The notes: generated by a model from the sequence alone, not told the origin. A DNA stretch of 64,000 nucleotides from Bradyrhizobium sp. SZCCHNS1050 (GCF_032484785.1 NZ_JAUETR010000001.1:1426001-1490000), one strand, 5' to 3'; shown: positions 20,606 to 29,854, counted from the first letter of the stretch. Program-made: numbers and translations.

Positions 20606-20776
20606 ATGGATGTTGAAAACATCAAAGAGCGCGAGGGCGTCGTGGCTTTGCAGGATCATCCATACCCTGAGCACCAGGGGTTCAGCGTCGAAGACATTCT
20701 CTGGGCGGTCGGGATCTGGTCCGTCATCCTGACCCTGACGCCGGCAATCGCCTTCTATTTCCTGATGGTTGCCTGA
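20606..20776 (+). CDS. Small single-helix membrane protein
   Basis: 56 codons from ATG to TGA. The N-terminal half is acidic and polar ('MDVENIKEREGVVALQDHPY'). The C-terminal half is one hydrophobic helix ('ILWAVGIWSVILTLTPAIAF') ending the protein. Third-position GC preference supports coding. No family was recognised. It lies alone between the DapA-family gene and the convergent parA. Confidence 0.55.
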   Translation: MDVENIKEREGVVALQDHPYPEHQGFSVEDILWAVGIWSVILTLTPAIAFYFLMVA

Positions 20777-20839
20777 CCTCGCCGCGCCCTCTCGCGCGGC
20801 GCGAGGTCGGCACTCACGCCAGATCGTGTGACCCGACGC

Positions 20840-20863
20840 AAAAAACGCGCGGAAGACCGCGCG
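20840..20863 (-). terminator. Terminator of the parA-like gene
   Basis: On the minus strand CGCGCG, loop GTCTTC, CGCGCG is followed by TTTTTT, 25 bases after the parA stop. Confidence 0.8.
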
Positions 20864-20887
20864 TCGATGCCTCATCTGATGCCGCGA

Positions 20888-21565
20888 TCAGGCCGCCTGC
20901 TTGTGCATGGCGCCGTTGGCCGACACAGTCCCGCGAATCGCCCGCACCGAACGCTCGATCGCAGCCCAGAGGCGTGCGATCTCGGCCGCAGCCCGGCCCT
21001 CCGCATAATATTCCCGCACGCCTTCACCCTGGCCCAGCGCCATCAGCAGATCGGCGCGGTTGGTGATCTGGCCGCCCCACACCGGGGCCTTGAACTTCGC
21101 CAGCGCCTCGCGGGCGATGGTGACGATCGGGCTTTCGGCATCGTCGCGGCGCGCCGGCGCGCCATTGAGAACGACCGCGTAGGGCTTGCGCGCGGCGCGG
21201 CAGGTCTGGATCGTCTCCTGTACCGCGTTGACGTCGAACACGCCGGGGCGGGCCGGGATGATCACCATGGTCGCGTTCTTGATCGCATCCTCGACGACGG
21301 CCGAGATGGTCGGCGGCGTATCGATCAGCACCCATTCGACGCCGTCGCGGCGGGCGGCGGACACGATCGCGCTCACCGAGTTCACGGCCGTCTTGATCGG
21401 CGGCTCGTTGGTGCCGCGCAGCTTGTGCCAAAGCGTCAGCGACCCCTGCGGGTCGGCATCGATGAGCAGACAAGACTTGCTCGACTTGATCTGCGCAGCG
21501 AGATGGGCGGCCAGGGTGCTCTTGCCTGAACCGCCCTTACGCGATGCGAAAACAATAACGTTCAT
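20888..21565 (-). CDS. ParA/MinD-family ATPase, orphan
   Basis: 225 residues. The deviant Walker A 'KGGSGKST' (Lys10 and Lys15), the switch I/Walker A' region 'LIDADPQGSLTLW', and Walker B 'WVLIDTPP' define a ParA-type dimerising ATPase. Its length equals small ParF/ParA-like orphan proteins used to position cargo such as chemoreceptors, carboxysomes or plasmids. No ParB, centromere or cargo gene is next to it. It has its own terminator and a dyad upstream, so it is a single-gene unit. Confidence 0.9.
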   Translation of the reverse strand: MNVIVFASRKGGSGKSTLAAHLAAQIKSSKSCLLIDADPQGSLTLWHKLRGTNEPPIKTAVNSVSAIVSAARRDGVEWVLIDTPPTISAVVEDAIKNATMVIIPARPGVFDVNAVQETIQTCRAARKPYAVVLNGAPARRDDAESPIVTIAREALAKFKAPVWGGQITNRADLLMALGQGEGVREYYAEGRAAAEIARLWAAIERSVRAIRGTVSANGAMHKQAA

Positions 21566-21600
21566 ACCTTGGCCTCCAGATTGACCCCGGCAGCGAAAAT

Positions 21601-21618
21601 GAATCAGCGGACTGATTC
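21601..21618. promoter_or_regulatory. 7-bp perfect dyad upstream of the parA-like gene
   Basis: GAATCAG-CGGA-CTGATTC lies 36 bases before the start codon. The position suits an operator, possibly autoregulatory as for other ParA proteins; this is inference. Confidence 0.4.
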
Positions 21619-21826
21619 GCGGAAGATAAATTTAGCGATCGATAAGACGTAACTCCTGATTGCCGAAACGCATTGGTTTTTGAGTCACACCAAAGCAGGC
21701 AAAACAGCAGATCAGGCCGCGATGTTCGACAACATCCGGTCATGCCCCATCGCATTTACATGTTGAGGCTGCGCGTCGAGAACCGCCGCCATTCCCGGTG
21801 CCGCCAAATGCGGCCATCGGCATCGC

Positions 21827-22180
21827 TCACGTCGCGTCCGGTCGCGTCGACTTCTTCGATTTGCCGGCGCGCGCAGTGATCGGCTTCCTGGTGACAAGAC
21901 GAATGCTCATCGGCCGCTCCGCGCGGCCCGATGACGCTGTCTGGCGCTCTGGCGGCCCGAATTGGGCGCGGCATGGCGGCGACAGCTCGGCCTTGCGGCG
22001 GACCATGCAGGCGGTGACACGATCGACATCGGGAATGTCGGAACTACAAAGCCGGAACGCATCGCCTGTGCACGCCTGCTCCTGCTCGGCGGTATAGGCC
22101 CGTGCGGTTACGGGGACTAACAGCGCGGCTATAGCGATCAGTACGGCAGAGATGCATGGATCGAGATCAATCCCTCTCAT
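21827..22180 (-). CDS. Cys-rich secreted hypothetical protein
   Basis: 117 residues. The ATG at 22180 follows a GGAGGGGG site. A signal peptide ends near 'LVPVTARAYT'. The mature part carries four cysteines in 'QACTGDAFRLCSSDI', 'VTACMVRRK' and 'SPPCRAQF', then a basic tail rich in R, K and S. Small proteins with this spacing are, as I recall, frequent in Bradyrhizobium relatives and have no known function. The cysteines probably form disulfides in the periplasm. Confidence 0.7.
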   Translation of the reverse strand: MRGIDLDPCISAVLIAIAALLVPVTARAYTAEQEQACTGDAFRLCSSDIPDVDRVTACMVRRKAELSPPCRAQFGPPERQTASSGRAERPMSIRLVTRKPITARAGKSKKSTRPDAT

Positions 22181-22476
22181 CGCCCCCTCCCCCTCGTTGC
22201 CGCCAACTGTGATTGAAGGAGACCGGATTCGCAAGCAACGGCGCCACGCCGTGCTACCGATCCGGCGCAGCAAAACCGCAAGCGAGCGCACGATCCGGCG
22301 ATATATCCGTCGAAATACGGAGACCGGGCTCGGGCTTCCGCGACCAAAGCTCTGCGCCCACGCCCCGGCCCTGCGCGAGAGGTCGCGACGGGGCTACAAA
22401 TCACGGCGCAGGATCAATGGGGCGCGGAGCACGGATGGAGGTGAGCTTGCGAACGGCACAGCGATGGGCGTGGCCA

Positions 22477-22553
22477 TGGTACAGTTGGGTGGGCTCGAAC
22501 CACCGACCTCCTGTTCCACAGACAGGCGCTCTAACCAACTGAGCTACAACTGC
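22477..22553 (-). tRNA. tRNA-His (anticodon GTG)
   Basis: Read on the minus strand from 22553. The anticodon arm is CCTGT-CTGTGGA-ACAGG, so the anticodon is GTG. The T arm is GGTGG-TTCGAGC-CCACC, the acceptor stem GCAGTTG/CAACTGT, the discriminator A, and CCA is encoded (22477-22479). There is no extra G opposite position 73 and the discriminator is A, the known alphaproteobacterial departure from the G-1:C73 rule. Confidence 0.96.
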
Positions 22554-22815
22554 ATCCGCATGGGACGGCCCACGAGGGGCGTCCGAACGGGGCGGAAACT
22601 AGGTGCAACGGGCGAATTTGGCAAGGCCGAGAACGGATAAAGTCCCCTGCCGTGACGGCGTTTTTTGGACGCGGCTTCGGCCCGAACGAGCCCCCGTGCA
22701 AACGGTGAGCCCCAGAAAGCAAACCCGGCCGCGAACGCGCCCGGGTCATGGATCTCCCGCCGTCCATGCCGGCACACGGCCGTACCGCGCACCCGGCGAG
22801 ACTTGAGGCTGGCCC

Positions 22816-23250
22816 TCAGGCCGCCGTCTTGAACAGCTTGGTGGCGCTTTCCTTGATCGGCTCGACCGTCTCGGCCGCAACCTTCTGGCCGAGCTCGCCG
22901 AGCTCCTTGGCCTGGGCCGTGAAGGTCTCGAACTGCTTGCGCGCGAAGCCCGTCCACAGCTCCATCGCCTCCGACGGCGACTTCACGCCGAACAGCTCCT
23001 GGGCGAAGTCGAGCGAAGCCGTGGTATTGGCCTTCGTGAATTCCATGACCTTTGACGAGTAGGCGCCGGCGCCCTTGCTGGCGTTGGCGAAGAAGGCCTC
23101 GATGGCCGAATTGTGGGTTTCCGCTGCGTCCTTGAACTTGGCGTAGTTCTCGCGGGCCTGCGACACGCCTTTTTCGGCGAACGCGCGCACCTGTTCAGGG
23201 ACCTCGAACGGGATGATGGACGCGGAGAAAGGATCGGTGGCATTGGTCAT
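22816..23250 (-). CDS. Phasin-family protein
   Basis: 144 residues from the ATG at 23250, with AAGGA eight bases upstream. It is almost fully helical. The phasin core includes 'ENYAKFKDAAETHNSAIEAF' and 'LDFAQELFGVKSPSEAMELW'. Phasins coat polyhydroxyalkanoate granules and govern their size and number. It is downstream of a second, shorter phasin on the same strand, separated by about 200 bases with a small GTCCCG/CGGGAC hairpin. Confidence 0.88.
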   Translation of the reverse strand: MTNATDPFSASIIPFEVPEQVRAFAEKGVSQARENYAKFKDAAETHNSAIEAFFANASKGAGAYSSKVMEFTKANTTASLDFAQELFGVKSPSEAMELWTGFARKQFETFTAQAKELGELGQKVAAETVEPIKESATKLFKTAA

Positions 23251-23455
23251 GGCATGCATCCTTCGAAACATTGAGACTGGACCGTCCCGGCAATCGGGAC
23301 GTCACTTCGGATCACGCAGAGGAACCGCCCCTGGGAGGTAACAACCTCGCGTAGAGCTATATCGTGGCGCTTTTGTGCAACGCAACGGAAATTCCACTAT
23401 CAGGAACTGTTTGCCGCACCCGCTTCCAGATTTTTCGGGAGCGGAGAACGTTCGG

Positions 23456-23836
23456 TCAGGCCTTAGGCTTTGTGGCGTCGATCGCAACCTTGCCGATGGC
23501 CTGCCCCATTTCGCTTGCCTGCTCGGCGAGCGACCGCATCTGGCCCTGAACAAATTCGCCGTGCAGCCGCAGCACCTCGGGCAGGTCCTTGGCGTGCACC
23601 AGCGATTGGGCGTAGTCGAGCGACGACTGGACGTTCTTTTCAGCGTAGGACAAGACCTTGGCGCCGATGTCCTTGGCCCCGGCCCGCACCGTCGTGCTGC
23701 GGTGTTCGAGCGAGCCGGCCGTCGCCTCCGCTCCAGCCAGGAACTTCTCGAACGTCTGACGTGCCTGGTTGAAGCCTGCCGCCGCCATCGCCCGCATGTC
23801 TTTCGGAATCTCGAATCGTCGCCCGTCGTCGGTCAT
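23456..23836 (-). CDS. Phasin-family protein (short paralogue)
   Basis: 126 residues. It has the same helical pattern as its neighbour ('GFNQARQTFEKFLAGAEATA', 'QSSLDYAQSLVHAKDLPEVL'), so the pair probably arose by duplication. It likely also associates with polyhydroxyalkanoate granules. No synthase or depolymerase gene is nearby. A GGAGG-type site precedes the ATG. Confidence 0.83.
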   Translation of the reverse strand: MTDDGRRFEIPKDMRAMAAAGFNQARQTFEKFLAGAEATAGSLEHRSTTVRAGAKDIGAKVLSYAEKNVQSSLDYAQSLVHAKDLPEVLRLHGEFVQGQMRSLAEQASEMGQAIGKVAIDATKPKA

Positions 23837-24138
23837 GGTTCCCTCCTTCTGACGTCACGATTGGCTGCGCCCTTAGCGCCTCGTCCTCGCGGTGACCGTC
23901 CCGTTGCCCGCGCAGCTCTCGACCTGCCCAGGTATCATCGTGGTCCCCAACAGGGGGTTCGCCGCGATTCCGCGCGCTGCGGCCCACGAGGAACACATTA
24001 AGGTTATCCAAGCTTTAGCAGGACAGGAGCGCGGCCCCGCCGTGGACCTCGGCCCTCAAAACGCGCGATAGTAACGAATTCTTAACGCGACCAGTTCCGA
24101 CAGCCGATCCGTCGGCCGATCAACATCACAAGAGCCAT

Positions 24139-27100
24139 TTGCCGTCGTCGCCCATGACCTACGCCGATCTCGAATTGCAGGCCCTCAGCGACCCCCGGCT
24201 GGCCGTCCACGCCGCCGGCAGTCTGCCGGCCTGGCTTTGGTCGGCCGATGGCAGCCGTGTGCTGTGGGCCAATGCGGCCGGTGCGCGCGCCCTCGGCGCG
24301 GCGAGCGCAGCGGCGCTGATCGCTAAGGCGCTCGGCCCTGCCGACGCGCATCGTCGCCAGGTCGCTCAATTGGGACGGCGGCTGCCCGAGACCGGCGCCG
24401 TGCGGCTCGAACGTCTACGTGGTTTCGGCGCGCCGCTCGGCACGCTCGCGACCTGCGGCTGCGCCCGGATCGATCTGCCGGATGGCACGCGCGCGGTGCT
24501 GATCACCGGCACCGACGGGGGTGGACGTAGCTTCCCCCTGGCGGATCGCCTGAAGCGGCTCGTGGAGACGAGTGAGCATGCGCTGATCGCATTCACCCAG
24601 GACGGTCAGTTCGCCGGCATCAGTTCAGCCGGACGGCGCCTGTTTGGCATGCGCGACCTGAGCGAGCCGGATTTCGTCGGGATACGCAGGGCGGCGCTGG
24701 CCGATGGCATGGCCGAGGTGGCGTTCGGCACGGAGCGCGCAGCGCTCTACCGCATCGGCAGCGGCAACCAGGTTGGGCTGGTGGCCGTCCCGATGCCGGC
24801 CCCTGCCGAGGAGATCGAGGCGCCGGGCACGGCGCCAATACCTGAGCCAACCGCGGATGCCGCCCCGGCATCACCACCCCCCGTGGACGTTGCCGCTGGG
24901 CCCGCGGTCGTGACTTCGCCTCCTCTTCCGATGGATGCAATGACTGAACGCCAAACCGACGACGAATCCCCCGCGCTGTCGAAAGCGCCGGCCGAGTTCC
25001 TGCTGATCGACGATCCGGCCGAGGCCGACCTATTCAAGGCGTCGGCGCCGCAAACGGAAGATCACGCGCATCCTGCCGATTCCGGCGCGGCCGACCCTTC
25101 AGTCGGCCGCCGCCATCCGCTCCGATTTTCCTGGCAGATGGATGCCGAGGGACGGTTCTCGATCGGCTCCGATGAATTCATCCGCCTGATCGGGCGGCAC
25201 AGCGCCGCCAAGCTCGGCCGTCCCTGGCATGAGCTCACTGCATCGTTAGGCCTCGATCCCGAAGGGCGGGTCGGTGCCGCGATCGAAACGAAAGAGACCT
25301 GGAGCGGGATCGTCGTCAGCTGGCCCGCCGAGGGCGAGCGGCTTGCGGTCGAATTGTCGGGACTGCCTGTCCTGACGGACGAAAGAACCCATGCCGGCTA
25401 TCGCGGCTTCGGCGTCTGTCGCGACCTCGACGCCCTGGACCGGCTGGCCGCACTGCGTCGCCCCGCATCGACCGATGCAGCCGCGACCGATGCTCCGGAC
25501 GCCGACGAAACCGAACCTGCCCAATCCGACCATGTGCAGGCCGCAGATGTGCCGCCGCAGCAGGACAACGTCACTGCGTCATCGCGTGAGGCTTCCATTG
25601 CGCCGGACGTACACCACATCGACGGTATCGGGCTCGAAACGACCGGGAACGTGGTCCCGTTCCGCGCTCCGGGCGAGTCCAAGCATCCGGTGCTCACGCC
25701 GGTGGAGAACAGTGCGTTCCATGAACTCGCGCGTCAGCTGTCGGCCCGGCTCGAAGGCGAGATCCGCAACTCAGCCGCGGGCGTCGCGAGTGCGGCGCTC
25801 GAGCCGGGATCGCGCGTGAGCGATCCGTCGGTCCCGCCGCAGCAGCAGGCTCCGTCGGCGACGGAAACGGCGACCGATCATGGCGCGGAGCTGCAGACCG
25901 AATGGCTCAGCCCCGAGGAGCCGCCGGCCCAGGGCGACAGTCAGCGTGACCGCATCCTGCTCGACCTGCTGCCGACGGGCATGCTGATCTACCGGCTCGA
26001 TCGTCTGCTCTATGGCAATCCGGCCTTCTTCAGGCAGATGGGCTACGCCGATCTTGCGGCCCTGGAGCAGGCAGGCGGGCTCGATGCGCTCTATGTCGAG
26101 CCGGGCGTGTCGTCCGCGTCGAACAAGTCGGAGGCCGGCACCCCCGTCACGATCTCGGCCGCCGACGGCTCCTCCAGCGAGGAGGTGAAGGCGGAAGCCC
26201 GCCTGTTCACGATCACCTGGGACGGCGATACCGCCCATGCCCTGATCTTCGCTCCGGCGCCCGGCACCGCAGCCGCGGTTCCGACGGCCGCCGACGCCGC
26301 ACCGATGTCGGCGCAGGCCTCGGCTGCACCGGCCCCCCTGGTCGTGGCCCCGCCTCCGGCCGCCGGCCACGCCGAAGCCGAAGATCTTGCGGCGATCCTC
26401 GACGTCACAGCCGAGGGCATCCTGATGTTCGACGCCGGCGGCAACATCCACGCCTGCAACCGCAGCGCCGAGGCGCTGTTCGGCTACGATGGCGCGGCGC
26501 TGGTGCGCCGTAACCTGATTGAGCTGTTCGCGCCGGAAAGCGCCCGCCTCGTGCTCGATGACCTCGACAGCGTGCAGCAGGCCGGCGCGTCGAGCGGGCT
26601 CGATCAGGGCCGCGAGGTGCTCGGGAAGGTCGCTCAGGGCGGCGTCATTCCGTTGTCGATGGCAATTGGCCGGACCCGGCCCGGCGGTCCGAATTTCTTT
26701 GCCGTGTTCCGCGACCTGTCGCAACTCCATCGCGGCGATAGCGAGTTGCTGCAGGCTCGTCGCGTGGCCGATCGGGCCGCCAACGCCAAGGCCGACATGC
26801 TGGCCCGGATCAGCCACGAGGTGCGCGCGCCGCTGAACGCGATCATCGGCTTTGCCGAGGTCATGATCGGCGAACGTTTCGGCACGATCGGCAACACGCG
26901 CTACGCCGAATACATGAAGGACATCCGCGCCTCGGGCGAGCGCGTCGTCTCCCTGATCGACGATCTCTTGGAGCTGTCGCGCATCGAGACCGGCAAGCTC
27001 GAGCTCACCTTCACCAGCCAGAACCTCAACGAGCTGGTGGAGAACTGTGTCGCAGTGATGCAGCCGCAGGCCAACCGCGCCCGCATCATCATCCGCACCT

Positions 27101-27492
27101 CGCTGTCGCAACTGCTGCCGCCGGTCATCGCCGACACAAGGGCGCTGCGCCAGATCGCGATGAACCTGATCTCGGCCTCGATCTCGCTGGCAAATCCCGG
27201 CGGCCAGGTCATCGTCTCGACCGCGCTGACCGATTTCGGCGAGGTCGCGCTGCGCGTGCGCGACACCGGTCATGGCCTGAACGATCAGGAGGTGGCCGCC
27301 GCGCTCGAACCGTTCCGTGCGCCCTCGGCTTCCGAGCAAGGCCCCGATGGCGCCGGTCTCAGCCTGTCGCTCACCAAGGCGCTGGTCGAAGCCAACCGGG
27401 CGCAGTTTCATATCAAGGCGGCGCCGAAATCCGGCACGTTGATCGAGGTGGTGTTTCCCCGCGCCGTGGCGCGCAATCAGAGCACTGGTTGA
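24139..27492 (+). CDS. PAS-containing sensor histidine kinase, PdhS-like, with altered ATP-binding motifs
   Basis: 1117 residues, no clear membrane helix. Poorly conserved PAS-like regions lie at about residues 1-200, 330-430 and 600-660, and a clearer PAS at about 747-810 ('ILDVTAEGILMFDAGGNIHA'). The dimerisation domain has the phospho-acceptor His893 in 'ISHEVRAPLNAIIGFAEVMI'. This region, with 'EYMKDIRASGERVVSLIDDL', is very close to PdhS/PleC-type kinases of the DivK cell-cycle pathway. In the ATPase domain the N-box reads 'MNLISASISLA' (1008-1018): the usual catalytic Asn is Ala1013. The G1 box DTGHG is kept, but the G2 box is GAGLSLS. It may be a weak kinase, a phosphatase or a pseudokinase. 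Confidence 0.82.
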   Translation: MPSSPMTYADLELQALSDPRLAVHAAGSLPAWLWSADGSRVLWANAAGARALGAASAAALIAKALGPADAHRRQVAQLGRRLPETGAVRLERLRGFGAPLGTLATCGCARIDLPDGTRAVLITGTDGGGRSFPLADRLKRLVETSEHALIAFTQDGQFAGISSAGRRLFGMRDLSEPDFVGIRRAALADGMAEVAFGTERAALYRIGSGNQVGLVAVPMPAPAEEIEAPGTAPIPEPTADAAPASPPPVDVAAGPAVVTSPPLPMDAMTERQTDDESPALSKAPAEFLLIDDPAEADLFKASAPQTEDHAHPADSGAADPSVGRRHPLRFSWQMDAEGRFSIGSDEFIRLIGRHSAAKLGRPWHELTASLGLDPEGRVGAAIETKETWSGIVVSWPAEGERLAVELSGLPVLTDERTHAGYRGFGVCRDLDALDRLAALRRPASTDAAATDAPDADETEPAQSDHVQAADVPPQQDNVTASSREASIAPDVHHIDGIGLETTGNVVPFRAPGESKHPVLTPVENSAFHELARQLSARLEGEIRNSAAGVASAALEPGSRVSDPSVPPQQQAPSATETATDHGAELQTEWLSPEEPPAQGDSQRDRILLDLLPTGMLIYRLDRLLYGNPAFFRQMGYADLAALEQAGGLDALYVEPGVSSASNKSEAGTPVTISAADGSSSEEVKAEARLFTITWDGDTAHALIFAPAPGTAAAVPTAADAAPMSAQASAAPAPLVVAPPPAAGHAEAEDLAAILDVTAEGILMFDAGGNIHACNRSAEALFGYDGAALVRRNLIELFAPESARLVLDDLDSVQQAGASSGLDQGREVLGKVAQGGVIPLSMAIGRTRPGGPNFFAVFRDLSQLHRGDSELLQARRVADRAANAKADMLARISHEVRAPLNAIIGFAEVMIGERFGTIGNTRYAEYMKDIRASGERVVSLIDDLLELSRIETGKLELTFTSQNLNELVENCVAVMQPQANRARIIIRTSLSQLLPPVIADTRALRQIAMNLISASISLANPGGQVIVSTALTDFGEVALRVRDTGHGLNDQEVAAALEPFRAPSASEQGPDGAGLSLSLTKALVEANRAQFHIKAAPKSGTLIEVVFPRAVARNQSTG

Positions 27493-28688
27493 GCCGATCC
27501 CGCCCGCCGCACGGCCAGTGACCGACGCTTGAGACCGAGCAGAAGCGGACCGAACACCAGGACGAAGCCGGCGAATGCGACGATCCAGGCCAACGCCGCG
27601 ACGTGCAGCAGCACCTCGCCGTGCGCCGGCGCCACTGCGGCGCAGATCCGCGTCACCGCTGCGATGATGATCGCCAGATAGATCGCCTGGGTCGCGGGCG
27701 CGGCCGTCAGCGCCTGGCCGGTGTGGCCGAGCGTGGCCCGCGTCATCACGGAAAGCGTCGTGATGCCGGCGGCTCCGACCATCCAGGCATGCAGCCCGGC
27801 GCTGGGCAGAATCCATCCGAGGCTGGCGGCCGCCGTGAGCAGGAAGCCGAGCGGAACGAACATGTAACCGACATGCAGGATGACCAGCAGCCGTTCGCGC
27901 AAGGTGCGATCGCCGGCCCAGCGCGCGAGCCTCACCACATGCAACATGCCGGCCGCAGCCAGCGCGAGCGCGGTCGGCGCGCTCTCAGGAACCAGGATCC
28001 AGCCGAGCAGGCTCAGCGCGCTGAACAGCACGACCGCGATGTCGAAGCGGCCGAACGGCGCCGGCAGCCGGCCGGGATTGTGCTTGACCAGCCAGTTGCG
28101 CGTGAAGCTCGGCGTGATGCGGCCGCCGATCAGCGCGAGCAGCAGCACGATCACGGCAACGCCGACGCGGATCGCGTAATCGGCCGAGCCACGCAGATGG
28201 GCCTCGACGTGGAAGGCGATGTTGCCGGCGCACAGCACCGTGACGATCGCGACCACCGGCAGATTGCGCCAATTGCGCCCGGCGACGATCTCGCGCGCCG
28301 CGGCCAGGACGACGAGCACGAGGAAGCTCGCATCGATCAGCAGCGCGGCCCACCAGGGACCCAGCGCCGACACCGTGACGGCCAGTCGTCCGGCCGTCCA
28401 TACGAGCACCAGGGTGAGCAGCGGCAGGCCCCGGATCGGCAGCCGTCCGGTCCAGTTCGGGATCGCCGTGAACAGGAAGCCGGTGACGATGGCCGGCAGG
28501 TAGCCGTAGAGCATCTCGTGCACGTGCCAGTCTCGGGGGACAAAGCCCGAGCTCAGCTTCAGCTCACCGTAAAAGGCCGGGAGCCAGATCAGGATCGCCA
28601 GCGCAGCCTGGAGCGCGCCGAGCAGGAAGAACGGCCTGAACCCGTTGGCGAGGACGGTCCAGCCCTGATAGTTGCGTGGAATGGCCAT
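27477..28688 (-). CDS. nnrS: NnrS-family haem-copper membrane protein
   Basis: 403 residues with about twelve helices. The family signatures 'VLANGFRPFFLLGALQAALA', 'DWHVHEMLYGYLPAIVTGFL' and 'AIPNWTGRLPIRGLPLL' with their histidines are present. NnrS is induced with denitrification and relieves nitric-oxide stress. The start at 28688 is the family-like one; an ATG at 28694 is also possible. It is divergent from nnrR with a TTG-N8-CAA box between, and its 3' end overlaps the PdhS-like gene by 16 bases. Confidence 0.92.
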   Translation of the reverse strand: MAIPRNYQGWTVLANGFRPFFLLGALQAALAILIWLPAFYGELKLSSGFVPRDWHVHEMLYGYLPAIVTGFLFTAIPNWTGRLPIRGLPLLTLVLVWTAGRLAVTVSALGPWWAALLIDASFLVLVVLAAAREIVAGRNWRNLPVVAIVTVLCAGNIAFHVEAHLRGSADYAIRVGVAVIVLLLALIGGRITPSFTRNWLVKHNPGRLPAPFGRFDIAVVLFSALSLLGWILVPESAPTALALAAAGMLHVVRLARWAGDRTLRERLLVILHVGYMFVPLGFLLTAAASLGWILPSAGLHAWMVGAAGITTLSVMTRATLGHTGQALTAAPATQAIYLAIIIAAVTRICAAVAPAHGEVLLHVAALAWIVAFAGFVLVFGPLLLGLKRRSLAVRRAGSAQPVL

Positions 28689-28772
28689 GTGCATGCTCGC
28701 TCGATGAAGGACGGGAACCGCACCGATCTCGGCGCTGTGCTTAACATGTAGTTGCGCGTCGCCCACTATGGC

Positions 28773-28786
28773 TTGCGCCAGCACAA
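28773..28786. promoter_or_regulatory. FNR/NnrR-type box between nnrS and nnrR
   Basis: TTGCGCCAGCACAA fits TTG-N8-CAA, the symmetric site of FNR/FixK/NnrR proteins. Placed between divergent nnrS and nnrR it could serve both. Confidence 0.6.
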
Positions 28787-28858
28787 ACTTCCGACGGATC
28801 GCAAAAACGTGCTATTGAGCGCCGCAAAATTGAGCCGAATCCGGCCCCGGAGAACATC

Positions 28859-29578
28859 ATGGCTTCCATCGACCGTTCGCTGGTCGCGCATCTGCCGCTG
28901 TTTGCAGGGCTGTCCGCTGAGGATCTCACGGACGTGCTGCGGGAGGCCCGCTCCCTTCGCGTCCCCCGCAACGGCGCGGTGTTCGAGCAGGGCGCCGATG
29001 CGACCTCGTTCTTCCTGCTGCTCCACGGTCATGTCCGCGCCAGCAAGACGACGCCCACCGGCGACCAGATCGTGGTGCGCTATGTCGTGCCAGGGGACAC
29101 GTTCGGCGTCGCCCCCGCCATCGGACTCCAACATTATCCGGCGACAGCGACCGCCGTCGATGACAGCATCGTGCTGGCCTGGCCGTCCGCCTCATGGCCG
29201 CGGCTGGTCGCGAAGTTCCCATCGCTGGCGGCGAACACGCTGCAGACGGTCGGCCAGCGGCTGCAGGAAAGCCATGCGCGCGTGATCGAAATGTCGACGC
29301 AGCAGGTGGAGCAGCGCATCGCGCATGCGCTGCTTCGGCTCGCCAACCAGGCCGGCCGCAAGCTCGATCATGGCGTGCAGATCGATTTCCCGATCAGCCG
29401 GCAGGACATTGCGCAGATGACCGGGACGACGCTGCACACGGTGAGCCGCATCCTCTCCGGCTGGGAGCAGCTCGGCCTGGTCGAAAGCGGCCGTCAGAAG
29501 ATCGTCCTGCGCGAGCCGCACAAGATAGTGCTGCTGGCGCAGCAGGGCGCCGGCGACGCGGCCGCATCCCGCACCTGA
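28859..29578 (+). CDS. nnrR: Crp/Fnr-family nitric-oxide responsive regulator NnrR
   Basis: 239 residues. A cyclic-nucleotide-type sensor domain ('HLPLFAGLSAEDL', 'NGAVFEQGADATSFFLLLHG') is followed by a long dimer helix and a helix-turn-helix 'ISRQDIAQMTGTTLHTVSRI'. It lacks the N-terminal cysteine cluster of FNR, as NnrR does. NnrR activates nirK, nor and nnrS in response to NO. The genomic setting (nnrS, nirK-nirV) supports the name. It is convergent with the DUF1858 gene, with stop codons adjacent. Confidence 0.9.
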   Translation: MASIDRSLVAHLPLFAGLSAEDLTDVLREARSLRVPRNGAVFEQGADATSFFLLLHGHVRASKTTPTGDQIVVRYVVPGDTFGVAPAIGLQHYPATATAVDDSIVLAWPSASWPRLVAKFPSLAANTLQTVGQRLQESHARVIEMSTQQVEQRIAHALLRLANQAGRKLDHGVQIDFPISRQDIAQMTGTTLHTVSRILSGWEQLGLVESGRQKIVLREPHKIVLLAQQGAGDAAASRT

Positions 29579-29770
29579 TCACGTGCAGGCACACAGGGCC
29601 GCGAGGAACGCGTCGGGATCGACGCCATGCTCGTGGCAGGCATCCGCGACGTTGTGAAAACAGGCGATCGGGCAACCGACGCAACGCATCTGGAAAGCAA
29701 GAAAGACGCCGATCGTCTCCGGCCTTCGCCGCATGACATCGTCGACCAGTTCATCGAAGGAGATTGGCAT
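29579..29770 (-). CDS. DUF1858 domain protein (hybrid-cluster-associated redox disulfide)
   Basis: 63 residues from the ATG at 29770, with GGAGG upstream. 'SFDELVDDVMRRRPETIGVF' and the cysteine motif 'MRCVGCPIACF' are the DUF1858 pattern, a small cytosolic domain with a CxxC-like pair found beside denitrification and anaerobic genes. A further CxC stands at the C-terminus. Its role is unknown. It is downstream of hemN on the same strand by 84 bases, so it may be co-transcribed and under the same FixK/FNR control. Confidence 0.83.
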   Translation of the reverse strand: MPISFDELVDDVMRRRPETIGVFLAFQMRCVGCPIACFHNVADACHEHGVDPDAFLAALCACT

Positions 29771-29854
29771 GCGCGCCTCCATTCCAGCGCGAACGGTAGC
29801 GGGCATGCCCTTTGCGGTCTTTGTCGCGGCACAAGCACCGCGGCACCTCGACAG

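Noticed and set aside
25771..27816. A 681-codon minus-strand frame across the PdhS-like kinase
   Set aside because: Antisense shadow of the kinase gene; no start signal and no recognisable domain.
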